A stretch of 5,498 nucleotides of DNA from Pseudomonadota bacterium (GTDB lineage Bacteria > Desulfobacterota > Syntrophia > Syntrophales > JADFWA01). Both the position numbers and the translations under genes were made by a program. Location of the stretch: the NCBI GenBank assembly GCA_030596145.1, contig JAUVKS010000142.1:1-5498 (forward strand), in the 5' to 3' direction. Shown here piece after piece: positions 1 through 4,966 of this stretch; positions within the stretch are counted from its first letter, which is position 1, and every line of letters starts with the position of its first letter. The notes beneath the pieces are model-generated. The model did no database searches, had not been told where the DNA came from, and saw nothing but the letters and a program-made list of their open reading frames with translations.

Positions 1-50
1 ATGACAGACTTTTTGCGAATGCATAAAACTTTAAGCTTTGAAAAAAATTT

Positions 51-55
51 GGAGG
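51..55 (+). promoter_or_regulatory. Ribosome binding site that sets the start of the crotonase-family gene
   Basis: GGAGG stands 5 bases before the ATG at 61. No comparable site can be seen for the ATG at position 1, where the window begins. This decides in favour of the internal start at 61. Confidence 0.8.
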
Positions 56-60
56 CCGAT

Positions 61-858
61 ATGGGAGTAGAGTTTGAAAAAGACGGACACATAGCAAAGG
101 TGGGTTTGAACATACCCGAAACGTTGAATGCCTTGGGACCTGACATTCTCTATGAATTATACAAAATCTGGGAAGAGAGTCAGGAAGACGACAATGTCAG
201 GGTCGTAATACTTTATTCGGCTTTGCCTAATATATTCTGTTCCGGTATGGATCTTAACACGGCAATACCTGTTCTGACAGCTGCCCGGAAGCCGGAAACG
301 GAAGGTGAAGAATGGCTAATCTCTGATGACAACGCAGTTGGAAAGGCCATGCTCAAATACAAAACTCTGGACAGACCTGTTATAGCGGCCATAAACGGTT
401 ATTGCCTCACCGGCGGATTTGAAATGTCCATGGGTTGTGAACTCAGAGTCGCATCCGAAGATGCTGTCTTTCAGATGCGTGAAACCACTCTTGGCATCAT
501 GCCTATAGGCGGTTCAAATGTTTTCCTTCCCATGCAGATCGGTAGCACGCGGGCATTGGAAATACTCCTTACGGGCAATAATTTTCCCGCTTCCACACTT
601 TATGAGTGGGGATTCTTAAACCGGGTCGTGCCAAAGAAAAAGCTGATGGATGAATCGATGTCGCTGGCAGAAAGAATTGCAAGCAACGGGCCCTTCTCCG
701 TAAGGAGTATGGTAAAACTCTCCCGACAGATAAAGGAATTGTCCCTTGAAGAGGCAATGAAAAAGGAAATAGAAATCGGGTTCCCCGTTTTCATGAGTGA
801 GCAGGCACGGGAAGGTGTACTATCCCAGAAAGAAAAGAGAAAACCTGATTTCAAATAA
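61..858 (+). CDS. Enoyl-CoA hydratase/isomerase (crotonase) family protein
   Basis: This is a 265-residue protein of the crotonase superfamily, soluble enzymes that act on acyl-CoA thioesters, typically adding water to or isomerising enoyl-CoAs in fatty-acid or aromatic-acid degradation. The oxyanion-hole stretch FCSGMDL is at residues 59-65, and NGYCLTGGFEMSMGCEL at about 112-128 supplies the second oxyanion glycines. By alignment from memory to rat mitochondrial enoyl-CoA hydratase, E121 and E141 (in FQMRETTLG) match the two catalytic glutamates E144 and E164, so hydratase chemistry looks possible. A glycine-rich IMPIGGS segment and a helical C-terminal tail ending in KRKPDFK fit the family, as does the length. 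The frame is open back to base 1, but the GGAGG site supports the start at 61. The substrate cannot be read from the sequence. No clear hairpin terminator follows. The hydrolase gene 135 bases downstream may be co-transcribed or have its own promoter. Confidence 0.92.
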   Translation: MGVEFEKDGHIAKVGLNIPETLNALGPDILYELYKIWEESQEDDNVRVVILYSALPNIFCSGMDLNTAIPVLTAARKPETEGEEWLISDDNAVGKAMLKYKTLDRPVIAAINGYCLTGGFEMSMGCELRVASEDAVFQMRETTLGIMPIGGSNVFLPMQIGSTRALEILLTGNNFPASTLYEWGFLNRVVPKKKLMDESMSLAERIASNGPFSVRSMVKLSRQIKELSLEEAMKKEIEIGFPVFMSEQAREGVLSQKEKRKPDFK

Positions 859-922
859 AATATTCACAAAAAATGCTCGAGACCCATTCATCCCCATTAA
901 GTCGTTTTTTATCAAGATCATG

Positions 923-950
923 TTGACAGGAGACAAAAAATGTATGTAAT
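923..950 (+). promoter_or_regulatory. Candidate sigma70-type promoter before the nitrilase-family gene
   Basis: TTGACA (923-928) and TGTAAT (945-950) are separated by 16 bases. That is a perfect -35 and a five-of-six -10. Transcription would start near 957, giving a leader of about 37 bases. The -35 overlaps the ribosome binding site of the 17-codon frame at 940, so the promoter and that frame are competing readings: a transcript started here would lack the frame's start codon. Confidence 0.5.
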
Positions 951-993
951 CTTCTTCCTCCAAATCATAAAGTGTGAAAAATGGGGGAGATGA
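940..993 (+). CDS. Possible 17-codon upstream reading frame (leader peptide), abutting the nitrilase-family gene
   Basis: The frame encodes MYVIFFLQIIKCEKWGR and stops with TGA at 991-993, directly before the ATG at 994. AGGAG at 928-932, 7 bases before its ATG, is a good ribosome binding site. The frame is in phase with the downstream gene, so only the TGA separates them. The first eleven residues are strongly hydrophobic. It may be a translationally coupled leader peptide, but a frame this short can arise by chance, and the overlapping promoter candidate would remove its start codon from the transcript. Confidence 0.25.
   Translation: MYVIFFLQIIKCEKWGR
983..989 (+). promoter_or_regulatory. 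Ribosome binding site of the nitrilase-family gene
   Basis: GGGGGAG ends 4 bases before the ATG at 994. It supports that start, and it lies inside the end of the 17-codon upstream frame, so ribosomes finishing that frame would stop on it. Confidence 0.7.
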
Positions 994-1830
994 ATGAAAG
1001 CGGGTTTTGTTCAATTTGAACCTTTATTTGGCGAAGTTGACAAGAATTTAAAAAGGGTCGAAGCCCTGATTGAGAAGGCAGACGCCGATCTTCTGGTTCT
1101 TCCGGAGCTTTTCAATACAGGTTATCTCTTTACTTCAAAACATGAAGTCATCGATCTTTCCGAGGAGGTGCCGGAAGGGAAGACGACACAAATGCTATGC
1201 AGGATGGCCAGGGAAAAGAATCTATGTCTCGTCGGTGGTCTTGCTGAGAGAAGCGGGAACAAGTTTTTTAATTCGGCCGTTCTTGTTTCCCCTGAAGGTT
1301 ATGTGAGTACTTACAGAAAGGTACATTTGTTCTTTGAGGAAACCCTCTGGTTTGATCCGGGTGACAAGGGGTTTGAGGTCTACGATATAGGAGAGTGCAG
1401 ACTGGGGATTATGATCTGCTTTGACTGGATTTTTCCGGAGTCAATGCGTGTCCTGTCCCTGAAGGGGGCTGATATCATCTGCCACAGCTCCAATCTGGTT
1501 CTTCCTTTCTGTCAGGATGCCATGATAACGAGATGTCTGGAAAATCGTGTCTTTGCCGTGACTGCCAACAGGACAGGGACGGAAAAAAGAAAAGATAAAT
1601 CTCTTCATTACACCGGCAAAAGCCAGATAGTCGCTTCCAACGCGGATCTGTTATATCGGGCCGGTGGCGATACTGAAGAGATCGGAATCGCCGATATTGA
1701 TGTTGAGGCGGCCAGAAATAAAAAGCTCAACGACTACAACGATCTTTTTAAAGATAGAAGACCGGAGTTTTACGATGATCTGGTAAAGACTGTTTCGGCT
1801 AAAGGTGAAAGGCGAATGGCGAAGGGTTAA
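994..1830 (+). CDS. Carbon-nitrogen hydrolase (nitrilase superfamily), probable amidase or carbamoylase
   Basis: This 278-residue cytosolic enzyme belongs to the nitrilase superfamily, whose members hydrolyse non-peptide C-N bonds in amides, carbamoyl compounds or nitriles. The catalytic triad is visible: E38 in LPELFNTGY, K109 in YRKVHLF and C142 in IMICFDW, with a further conserved glutamate at 115 or 116 after HLF. The GGLAERSGNKFFNSAVLVSPEG segment (81-102) and RRPEFY (255-260) resemble the amidase and N-carbamoyl hydrolase branches (beta-ureidopropionase, N-carbamoylputrescine amidase, omega-amidase) more than true nitrilases. The exact substrate is open. The start is supported by GGGGGAG at 983-989. 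The last residues, from about 269 to 278 (AKGERRMAKG), are encoded by a heptanucleotide repeat and look like an acquired tail; the domain proper probably ends near residue 267. A terminator-like hairpin follows at once, and the next gene is convergent. Confidence 0.93.
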   Translation: MKAGFVQFEPLFGEVDKNLKRVEALIEKADADLLVLPELFNTGYLFTSKHEVIDLSEEVPEGKTTQMLCRMAREKNLCLVGGLAERSGNKFFNSAVLVSPEGYVSTYRKVHLFFEETLWFDPGDKGFEVYDIGECRLGIMICFDWIFPESMRVLSLKGADIICHSSNLVLPFCQDAMITRCLENRVFAVTANRTGTEKRKDKSLHYTGKSQIVASNADLLYRAGGDTEEIGIADIDVEAARNKKLNDYNDLFKDRRPEFYDDLVKTVSAKGERRMAKG

Positions 1831-1869
1831 AGGTGAAGGGCAAAAGGGGAAACCTTTACCCTTTCGCCC
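1801..1869. repeat. Degenerate heptanucleotide tandem repeat with inverted copies
   Basis: From 1801 to 1849 the sequence falls into seven consecutive 7-base units with consensus near AARGGYG: AAAGGTG, AAAGGCG, AATGGCG, AAGGGTT, AAAGGTG, AAGGGCA, AAAGGGG. From 1853 to 1869 the same pattern appears on the other strand for about two and a half units (CCTTTACCCTTTCGCCC). The array encodes the C-terminal tail of the nitrilase-family protein and its stop codon, and its two arms form the hairpin at 1838-1869. Similar short tandem heptamers are known from some cyanobacteria and other bacteria; I infer a comparable origin here. Confidence 0.75.
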
Positions 1870-1877
1870 AATTTTTT
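1838..1877 (+). terminator. Rho-independent terminator-like hairpin after the nitrilase-family gene
   Basis: GGGCAAAAGGG (1838-1848) pairs with CCCTTTCGCCC (1859-1869), ten of eleven positions matched with one A-C mismatch, around a 10-base loop. Six T residues follow at 1872-1877. It lies 8 bases after the hydrolase stop codon and just before the stop of the convergent gene. On the minus strand the base run after the hairpin is a poor T tract, so it should serve mainly the plus strand. Confidence 0.7.
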
Positions 1878-2171
1878 CTACGGTTCATGAAAAATGGGTG
1901 CATCCAGTTCTTTAAAGGCGAAATTATGAAATATGTTGTAGCCATTGTAGTCAAGAACCCTTAAGTCATCTGTTTGGTGGAGATCTTCCGTAATGAGTTG
2001 GAAGACTTCACCATACTTTTCTTTGACCATATCCATGGGGAGTTCAAAGGCAATGAATTTTTTTATGCCTTTGGTAGCTAATTTCTCTACAAATGGGGGA
2101 GAGGTCAGAGAACCATATGAGGTTAAGATGAGGATAGGGCCTGTTCCGGTAAAAATAACGCCTGCTTTCAT
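1878..2171 (-). CDS. Small conserved protein of unknown function (97 residues)
   Basis: The product is a 97-residue soluble-looking protein beginning MKAGVIFTGTGPILILTS, with no signal peptide and no clear membrane span. The glycine-rich hydrophobic start suggests a buried beta strand and turn. Later come a lysine-rich stretch GIKKFIAFELP (35-45) and the segment EDLHQTDDLRVLDYNG (62-77). I believe close relatives occur in Desulfobacterota and other anaerobes, labelled only 'cytosolic protein' or hypothetical; this is from memory. I can assign no function and see no catalytic motif. The gene is well supported: AAGGAGGTGG lies at 2185-2176 with a 6-base gap from the AGGAGGT core to the ATG, and a strong promoter lies upstream. 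It stands alone on this strand, converging on the nitrilase-family gene and divergent from the tRNA, so it is probably monocistronic. Confidence 0.85.
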   Translation of the reverse strand: MKAGVIFTGTGPILILTSYGSLTSPPFVEKLATKGIKKFIAFELPMDMVKEKYGEVFQLITEDLHQTDDLRVLDYNGYNIFHNFAFKELDAPIFHEP

Positions 2172-2175
2172 TTTA

Positions 2176-2185
2176 CCACCTCCTT
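2176..2185 (-). promoter_or_regulatory. Strong ribosome binding site of the 97-residue protein gene
   Basis: Read on the minus strand this is AAGGAGGTGG, close to a full complement of the 16S rRNA tail, 6 bases from the AGGAGGT core to the ATG at 2171. It suggests high translation for this small protein. Confidence 0.85.
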
Positions 2186-2245
2186 GTCATTTTGGTTTTT
2201 GATTACGTTTCCTTCCAAAGAATCTTAGCTCTACGTCTATGTGTA

Positions 2246-2274
2246 TTTATAGATTATGTAGTTTGAAAAGTCAA
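2246..2274 (-). promoter_or_regulatory. Sigma70-type promoter of the 97-residue protein gene
   Basis: On the minus strand TTGACT (2274-2269) and TATAAA (2251-2246) are exactly 17 bases apart, each with five of six consensus matches. The start of transcription would fall near 2239, leaving an untranslated leader of about 68 bases. Confidence 0.7.
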
Positions 2275-2356
2275 TGCAAAAGGTGAGTAAGCAATCAGCC
2301 ATCCGTCATCACCAGTAAGGTTAAACTCTCAATTCAGGCCTGCGTCACTTTTTCTC

Positions 2357-2385
2357 TTGAAAAGGGGGTTTCTTTCGGGTATATC
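2357..2385 (+). promoter_or_regulatory. Candidate promoter of the tRNA-Val gene
   Basis: TTGAAA (2357-2362) and TATATC (2380-2385) are 17 bases apart. Transcription would start near 2392, only about 5 bases before the mature tRNA. The region between this promoter and the minus-strand promoter (about 2275-2356) holds nothing else I can support. Confidence 0.5.
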
Positions 2386-2396
2386 AACAAAAAAAT

Positions 2397-2471
2397 GGGC
2401 GGTTAACTCAGTGGGAGAGTGCTACCTTCACACGGTAGAAGTCACTGGTTCAAATCCAGTACCGCCTACCA
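2397..2471 (+). tRNA. tRNA-Val, anticodon CAC
   Basis: A complete cloverleaf of 75 bases can be drawn. The acceptor stem GGGCGGT (2397-2403) pairs with ACCGCCT (2461-2467), ending in a G1-U72 wobble. The D stem is ACTC/GAGT (2406-2409/2417-2420). The anticodon stem CTACC/GGTAG encloses the loop TTCACAC with anticodon CAC at 2429-2431, reading the valine codon GUG. The T stem ACTGG/CCAGT encloses TTCAAAT. The discriminator A is at 2468 and the CCA end at 2469-2471 is encoded. All stems are otherwise intact, so the gene looks functional. The G1-U72 pair is unlike the G-C usual for tRNA-Val. Confidence 0.97.
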
Positions 2472-2477
2472 TGAAAT

Positions 2478-2511
2478 GAGAGGGATTACGGAGGTTGCTG
2501 TAATCCCTTTC
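2478..2511 (+). terminator. Hairpin downstream of tRNA-Val, probable terminator
   Basis: AGGGATTAC (2481-2489) pairs perfectly with GTAATCCCT (2500-2508) around a 10-base loop. A wobble and two more pairs extend the stem to 2478/2511. The T tract after it is short (TTT, then CCCC), so termination may be imperfect, or the hairpin may mark the 3' end for processing. It starts 6 bases after the CCA end. Confidence 0.6.
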
Positions 2512-2601
2512 CCCATTTACCATTTTGCTGCCATTTCACTCAGAAAGCCATTTTTATAGTTTGATAGGTTTACAAAGGTGCTAATTGTGATTACTTTCTC
2601 G

Positions 2602-2630
2602 TTGACACGTAAGAGTCATTTTCTTATACT
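2602..2630 (+). promoter_or_regulatory. Near-consensus sigma70-type promoter of the membrane protein / VWA lipoprotein operon
   Basis: TTGACA (2602-2607, six of six) and TATACT (2625-2630, five of six) are exactly 17 bases apart. Transcription would begin near 2637, leaving a leader of about 149 bases before the ATG at 2786. The match suggests strong housekeeping transcription; I see no clear operator beside it. Confidence 0.75.
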
Positions 2631-2712
2631 TCTTCAGTAAGAAAGAGTGAAAAAACAAATTCCCCAGAGATTTTGGTAGCTTCCATAAGCCAGCTCATGT
2701 TTTTCAACTTAT

Positions 2713-2750
2713 CAGTGCAGCCAATAAAAGCGGAAAGGCTGCATGTTCCG
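2713..2750 (+). promoter_or_regulatory. Hairpin with a competing alternative pairing in the operon leader
   Basis: TGCAGCC (2716-2722) pairs with GGCTGCA (2737-2743), extended by C2713-G2745 and A2714-T2744 across a bulged G. The loop contains CGGAA (2731-2735), which is complementary to TTCCG (2746-2750) just after the stem. The linker between the stem and TTCCG is only 2 bases, too short for a comfortable pseudoknot over a 7-pair stem, so the two pairings probably exclude each other. Neither covers the ribosome binding site at 2776-2781. A regulatory role is inferred only. Confidence 0.3.
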
Positions 2751-2785
2751 GCGATAAAGCAATATCAATAAAAAAAGGTGGTTCT

Positions 2786-4249
2786 ATGACATTCACTAAT
2801 TTTTTGATGAATATTACGGGAAGTCCCTTCCTTTCTATCCTGATCTGGCTGCTGATTTTTTTCGCCTTATTCTATTTTGCGAGAAAACCCTTTCATCGGA
2901 CAATCAGGTCATTAAGCAGGGTTATTAACAACGCAATGCGTCTTGCGTCTGCCTCTGTGTTTCTGGCGGAGAAAAAACTGGTGCAGCGAAACCGGGAGGT
3001 ACTAATGGCGGCGGGACTGGAAAATGCAGAACGTCAGGTCGAGCGGGAATTCGATCGCATAAACGCCGCTGTCGTAAGAGATTTGGAGGTTTACCCTAAC
3101 CTTCACCGGAAAATAACAGATATTATTTCGCACCTCGAAGAAGATTACAAGGAGAGTGCTGACATGCCTCCGTCTCTTCCGAACTGGGCCACGATAATCG
3201 AACCGATTGCGAAGATGAAGGATGCCGGTGACTCTATGGTCTCCAATATGCTGGGTGAAATTAACCGGACGCTTACGGAGCAACACAAGTCGGCAATGGA
3301 GGGATACCGCAAGGATAGTTCTAAGCGTCACTCCATCCTCAACAAGATGTTGCCGCTCTGGCGCAAACTCCAGAGAACTCTTGGTGATGTGGGTAAATCG
3401 ATATCGAGTATGAACGATCGAGCCAAGAGCATTGACAGGTATATGGACAACTACGAACAGATTCGCATGCAGACTGATAGGGCTGCCCGCATGCTCTCAT
3501 CATCGTCCCTCACGCAGTTTTTTATTGCCGGTCTCTTGCTGCTTATCGCTATTGGCGGAATAATAATCAACTTCAATCTCATAGCCTTACCCATGTCTGA
3601 AATGGTTGGTGGCGCAAGCTACATAGGGCCATATAAGACATCCGATGTTGCCGGCCTGGTTATAATTTTAATTGAACTCAGCATGGGACTCTTCCTTATG
3701 GAGTCGCTTCGCATTACGCGTCTCTTCCCGTTAATCGGCAGCATGGACGACAGGATGCGAATACGCATGGTCTGGATAACCTTTACCATACTTTTAACAC
3801 TTGCGGGAGTCGAATCGGCACTTGCCTTCATGCGTGACCGGATTGCTCTGGATATGGAAACGCTCAGGCAAACTCTTGCGGGAGTTGAGGCGGCGGCCCT
3901 GACAACCCGAATAATACCTACTGTCGGGCAGATGATACTGGGTTTCGTCTTTCCCTTTGCACTTGCCTTTGTTGCCATACCCCTTGAATCATTCGTTTCG
4001 TCATCACGAACAGTGTTGGGTATTATCGGTGCAGGATTACTCAGGATTATCGCTTTTCTCCTTCGCTTAATCGGGAATGTGGTGCATTATACCGGAAGGT
4101 TCATGGAAAATTTATACGATCTTGCTATCTTTCCGGTGCTTTGGCTTGAAGGGGTTGTTATTGATATGCGGGTGAGCAGGAAGGATGTTCCGGTGGAGGA
4201 AGTGGGGGAAAAAGACCGAGAGGACCGAAAGAAGCGGTCAAAATCATAG
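2786..4249 (+). CDS. Multi-spanning membrane protein with long charged helical domain, unknown function
   Basis: This 487-residue inner-membrane protein belongs to no family I recognise. A first membrane segment is at about 15-33. A long, charged, mostly helical region follows (about 35-240), rich in K, R, E and D with likely coiled-coil stretches. Further membrane segments lie at about 243-268, 288-307, 329-348, 380-401 and 409-430, with a possible seventh at 443-459. The C-terminal tail (about 461-487) is very charged and ends KKRSKS. Basic residues after the first segment (ARKPFHRTIR), between the third and fourth (RLFPLIGSMDDRMRIR) and in the tail fit the positive-inside rule if the helical domain and tail are cytoplasmic, with seven spans and the N-terminus outside. 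AGGTGG at 2776-2781 supports the start. Its stop is 31 bases before the VWA lipoprotein gene, with no terminator between, so the products probably work together, perhaps as a membrane scaffold or channel-like partner. That role is inference. Confidence 0.88.
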   Translation: MTFTNFLMNITGSPFLSILIWLLIFFALFYFARKPFHRTIRSLSRVINNAMRLASASVFLAEKKLVQRNREVLMAAGLENAERQVEREFDRINAAVVRDLEVYPNLHRKITDIISHLEEDYKESADMPPSLPNWATIIEPIAKMKDAGDSMVSNMLGEINRTLTEQHKSAMEGYRKDSSKRHSILNKMLPLWRKLQRTLGDVGKSISSMNDRAKSIDRYMDNYEQIRMQTDRAARMLSSSSLTQFFIAGLLLLIAIGGIIINFNLIALPMSEMVGGASYIGPYKTSDVAGLVIILIELSMGLFLMESLRITRLFPLIGSMDDRMRIRMVWITFTILLTLAGVESALAFMRDRIALDMETLRQTLAGVEAAALTTRIIPTVGQMILGFVFPFALAFVAIPLESFVSSSRTVLGIIGAGLLRIIAFLLRLIGNVVHYTGRFMENLYDLAIFPVLWLEGVVIDMRVSRKDVPVEEVGEKDREDRKKRSKS

Positions 4250-4270
4250 ACGTACAAACCTGATGGAGGG

Positions 4271-4275
4271 AGGAG
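4271..4275 (+). promoter_or_regulatory. Ribosome binding site that sets the start of the VWA lipoprotein gene
   Basis: AGGAG, part of a longer GGAGGGAGGAG run (4265-4275), lies 5 bases before the ATG at 4281. It rules in favour of this start over the in-frame ATG at 4185 inside the preceding gene. Confidence 0.85.
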
Positions 4276-4280
4276 CGCAG

Positions 4281-4928
4281 ATGAAAAAGCTATTCGTTTT
4301 CGTCATAATAACGGGTCTTTTGTTTGTGAGTTGCACGGATACAAAAAAACACGCGAAGGGTATATATATGCTTATTGATACTTCCGGAACATACTCCATG
4401 GAATTGAAGAAGGCCCAGTCAATTGTAAACTATCTCCTCGGTACTCTCCACCCCGGGGATACCCTGGCAGTGGCCAGGATAGATACGGGGAGCTTCAGTG
4501 AAAAAGATATTGTAGCAAAGGTTATGTTCGACGCGCGTCCCTCCGTTGCAAACAGCCAGAAAAGGGTATTTAAGAAGAAGATCGACAAGTTTATTTCCTC
4601 GGTCAAGAGCAGCTCATATACGGATATTTCGGGTGGAATACTGCAGGCCATAGAATATCTCAACGAAGTAGATCCGGGGACAAAATACATCCTCATTTTT
4701 TCCGACCTCAAGGAAGAGCTTGCTAAGGGGTATGTCAGGGATGTTCCATTTGAGCTTGCCGGATTCAATGTCATTGCCTTAAATGTTACCAAGCTTCGTT
4801 CTGATAACCTTGATCCGAAAGAATATCTGGGACGCGTGGGAAAATGGCGGGTTGATGTGGGAAAAGGAGGCGGAAACTGGAGGGTAATCAACGATCTGGA
4901 GCGCCTGGATAATATCTTCTCGGATTGA
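4281..4928 (+). CDS. Lipoprotein with von Willebrand factor A-like domain
   Basis: The product is a 215-residue exported lipoprotein. It opens with a lipoprotein signal, MKKLFVFVIITGLLFVSC, with the likely modified cysteine at 18 and threonine next to it. If this organism sorts lipoproteins by the Lol rule, that predicts the outer membrane. The rest looks like one VWA (Rossmann-like) domain. The metal-site motif is DTSGT at 33-37, where the canonical form is DxSxS, with threonine in the last position. T114 (in SYTDISGG) and D142 (in ILIFSDLKEE) are in the right order for the second and third metal-site loops. Such domains bind protein partners through a bound divalent ion. The frame is open back to 4185 within the previous gene, but only the ATG at 4281 gives a ribosome binding site and a signal peptide. 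It sits between the membrane protein and an acyltransferase-like gene, in an apparent operon. The ligand is unknown; the membrane protein upstream is the obvious candidate. Confidence 0.9.
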   Translation: MKKLFVFVIITGLLFVSCTDTKKHAKGIYMLIDTSGTYSMELKKAQSIVNYLLGTLHPGDTLAVARIDTGSFSEKDIVAKVMFDARPSVANSQKRVFKKKIDKFISSVKSSSYTDISGGILQAIEYLNEVDPGTKYILIFSDLKEELAKGYVRDVPFELAGFNVIALNVTKLRSDNLDPKEYLGRVGKWRVDVGKGGGNWRVINDLERLDNIFSD

Positions 4929-4945
4929 AGGAAGGCTCTCGAATA

Positions 4946-4966
4946 ATGAAAATGAGTATCAGATGA
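4946..4966 (+). CDS. Possible six-codon mini-frame overlapping the acyltransferase start
   Basis: ATG at 4946 opens a frame for MKMSIR, whose TGA (4964-4966) overlaps the ATG at 4963 as ATGA. GGAAGG at 4930-4935 lies 10 bases before it, whereas the ATG at 4963 has no good site of its own. Ribosomes could load here and re-initiate at 4963. It could equally be chance, and I give it little weight as a gene. Confidence 0.15.
   Translation: MKMSIR

Larger units (their letters stand above)
2512..2785 (+). other. Non-coding stretch with promoter and long leader before the membrane protein gene
   Basis: This stretch joins the tRNA terminator to the three-gene operon. It is AT-rich, and the first part has four scattered CCATTT hexamers (2513, 2520, 2531, 2548) without regular spacing. 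A near-consensus promoter lies at 2602-2630. The remaining 150 bases or so are the untranslated leader, with a hairpin at 2713-2745 and a competing pairing at 2731-2750. A 24-codon frame at 2697-2771 has no ribosome binding site and is not called. I do not recognise a known riboswitch class. Confidence 0.6.

Noticed and set aside
1..60. Twenty-codon N-terminal extension of the crotonase-family protein, starting at base 1
   Set aside because: The GGAGG at 51-55 is ideally placed for the ATG at 61, and the family fold begins just after residue 1 of that shorter form. The window edge hides what lies before base 1, so the extension cannot be fully excluded.
859..922. Terminator after the crotonase-family gene
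   Set aside because: A T run exists at 905-910, but I could not find a convincing stem-loop before it.
2513..2553. Four CCATTT hexamers downstream of the tRNA, considered as an operator or attachment-site array
   Set aside because: The spacing between copies is irregular (7, 11 and 17 bases), the region is AT-rich, and no integrase or duplicated tRNA end is visible.
2716..2750. H-type pseudoknot of a preQ1- or SAM-II-like riboswitch
   Set aside because: The linker that must span the 7-pair stem is only 2 bases, and I see no conserved core of a known riboswitch class. I kept only the alternative-pairing reading.
2697..2771. A 24-codon frame in the operon leader (MFFNLSVQPIKAERLHVPAI...)
   Set aside because: There is no ribosome binding site before its ATG, and it lies over the leader hairpin. 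Without conservation data it is not worth calling.
3619..3978. A 119-codon minus-strand open frame across the membrane protein gene
   Set aside because: It is a shadow of the coding strand: low-complexity serine, arginine and lysine-rich translation, no ribosome binding site and no recognisable domain. The same holds for the minus-strand frames at 3002-3331, 4430-4891 and 5083-5340.
4185..4280. Upstream in-frame start for the VWA protein, overlapping the membrane protein gene
   Set aside because: It would add 32 very basic residues before an otherwise clean lipoprotein signal peptide and has no ribosome binding site as good as the one at 4271-4275.
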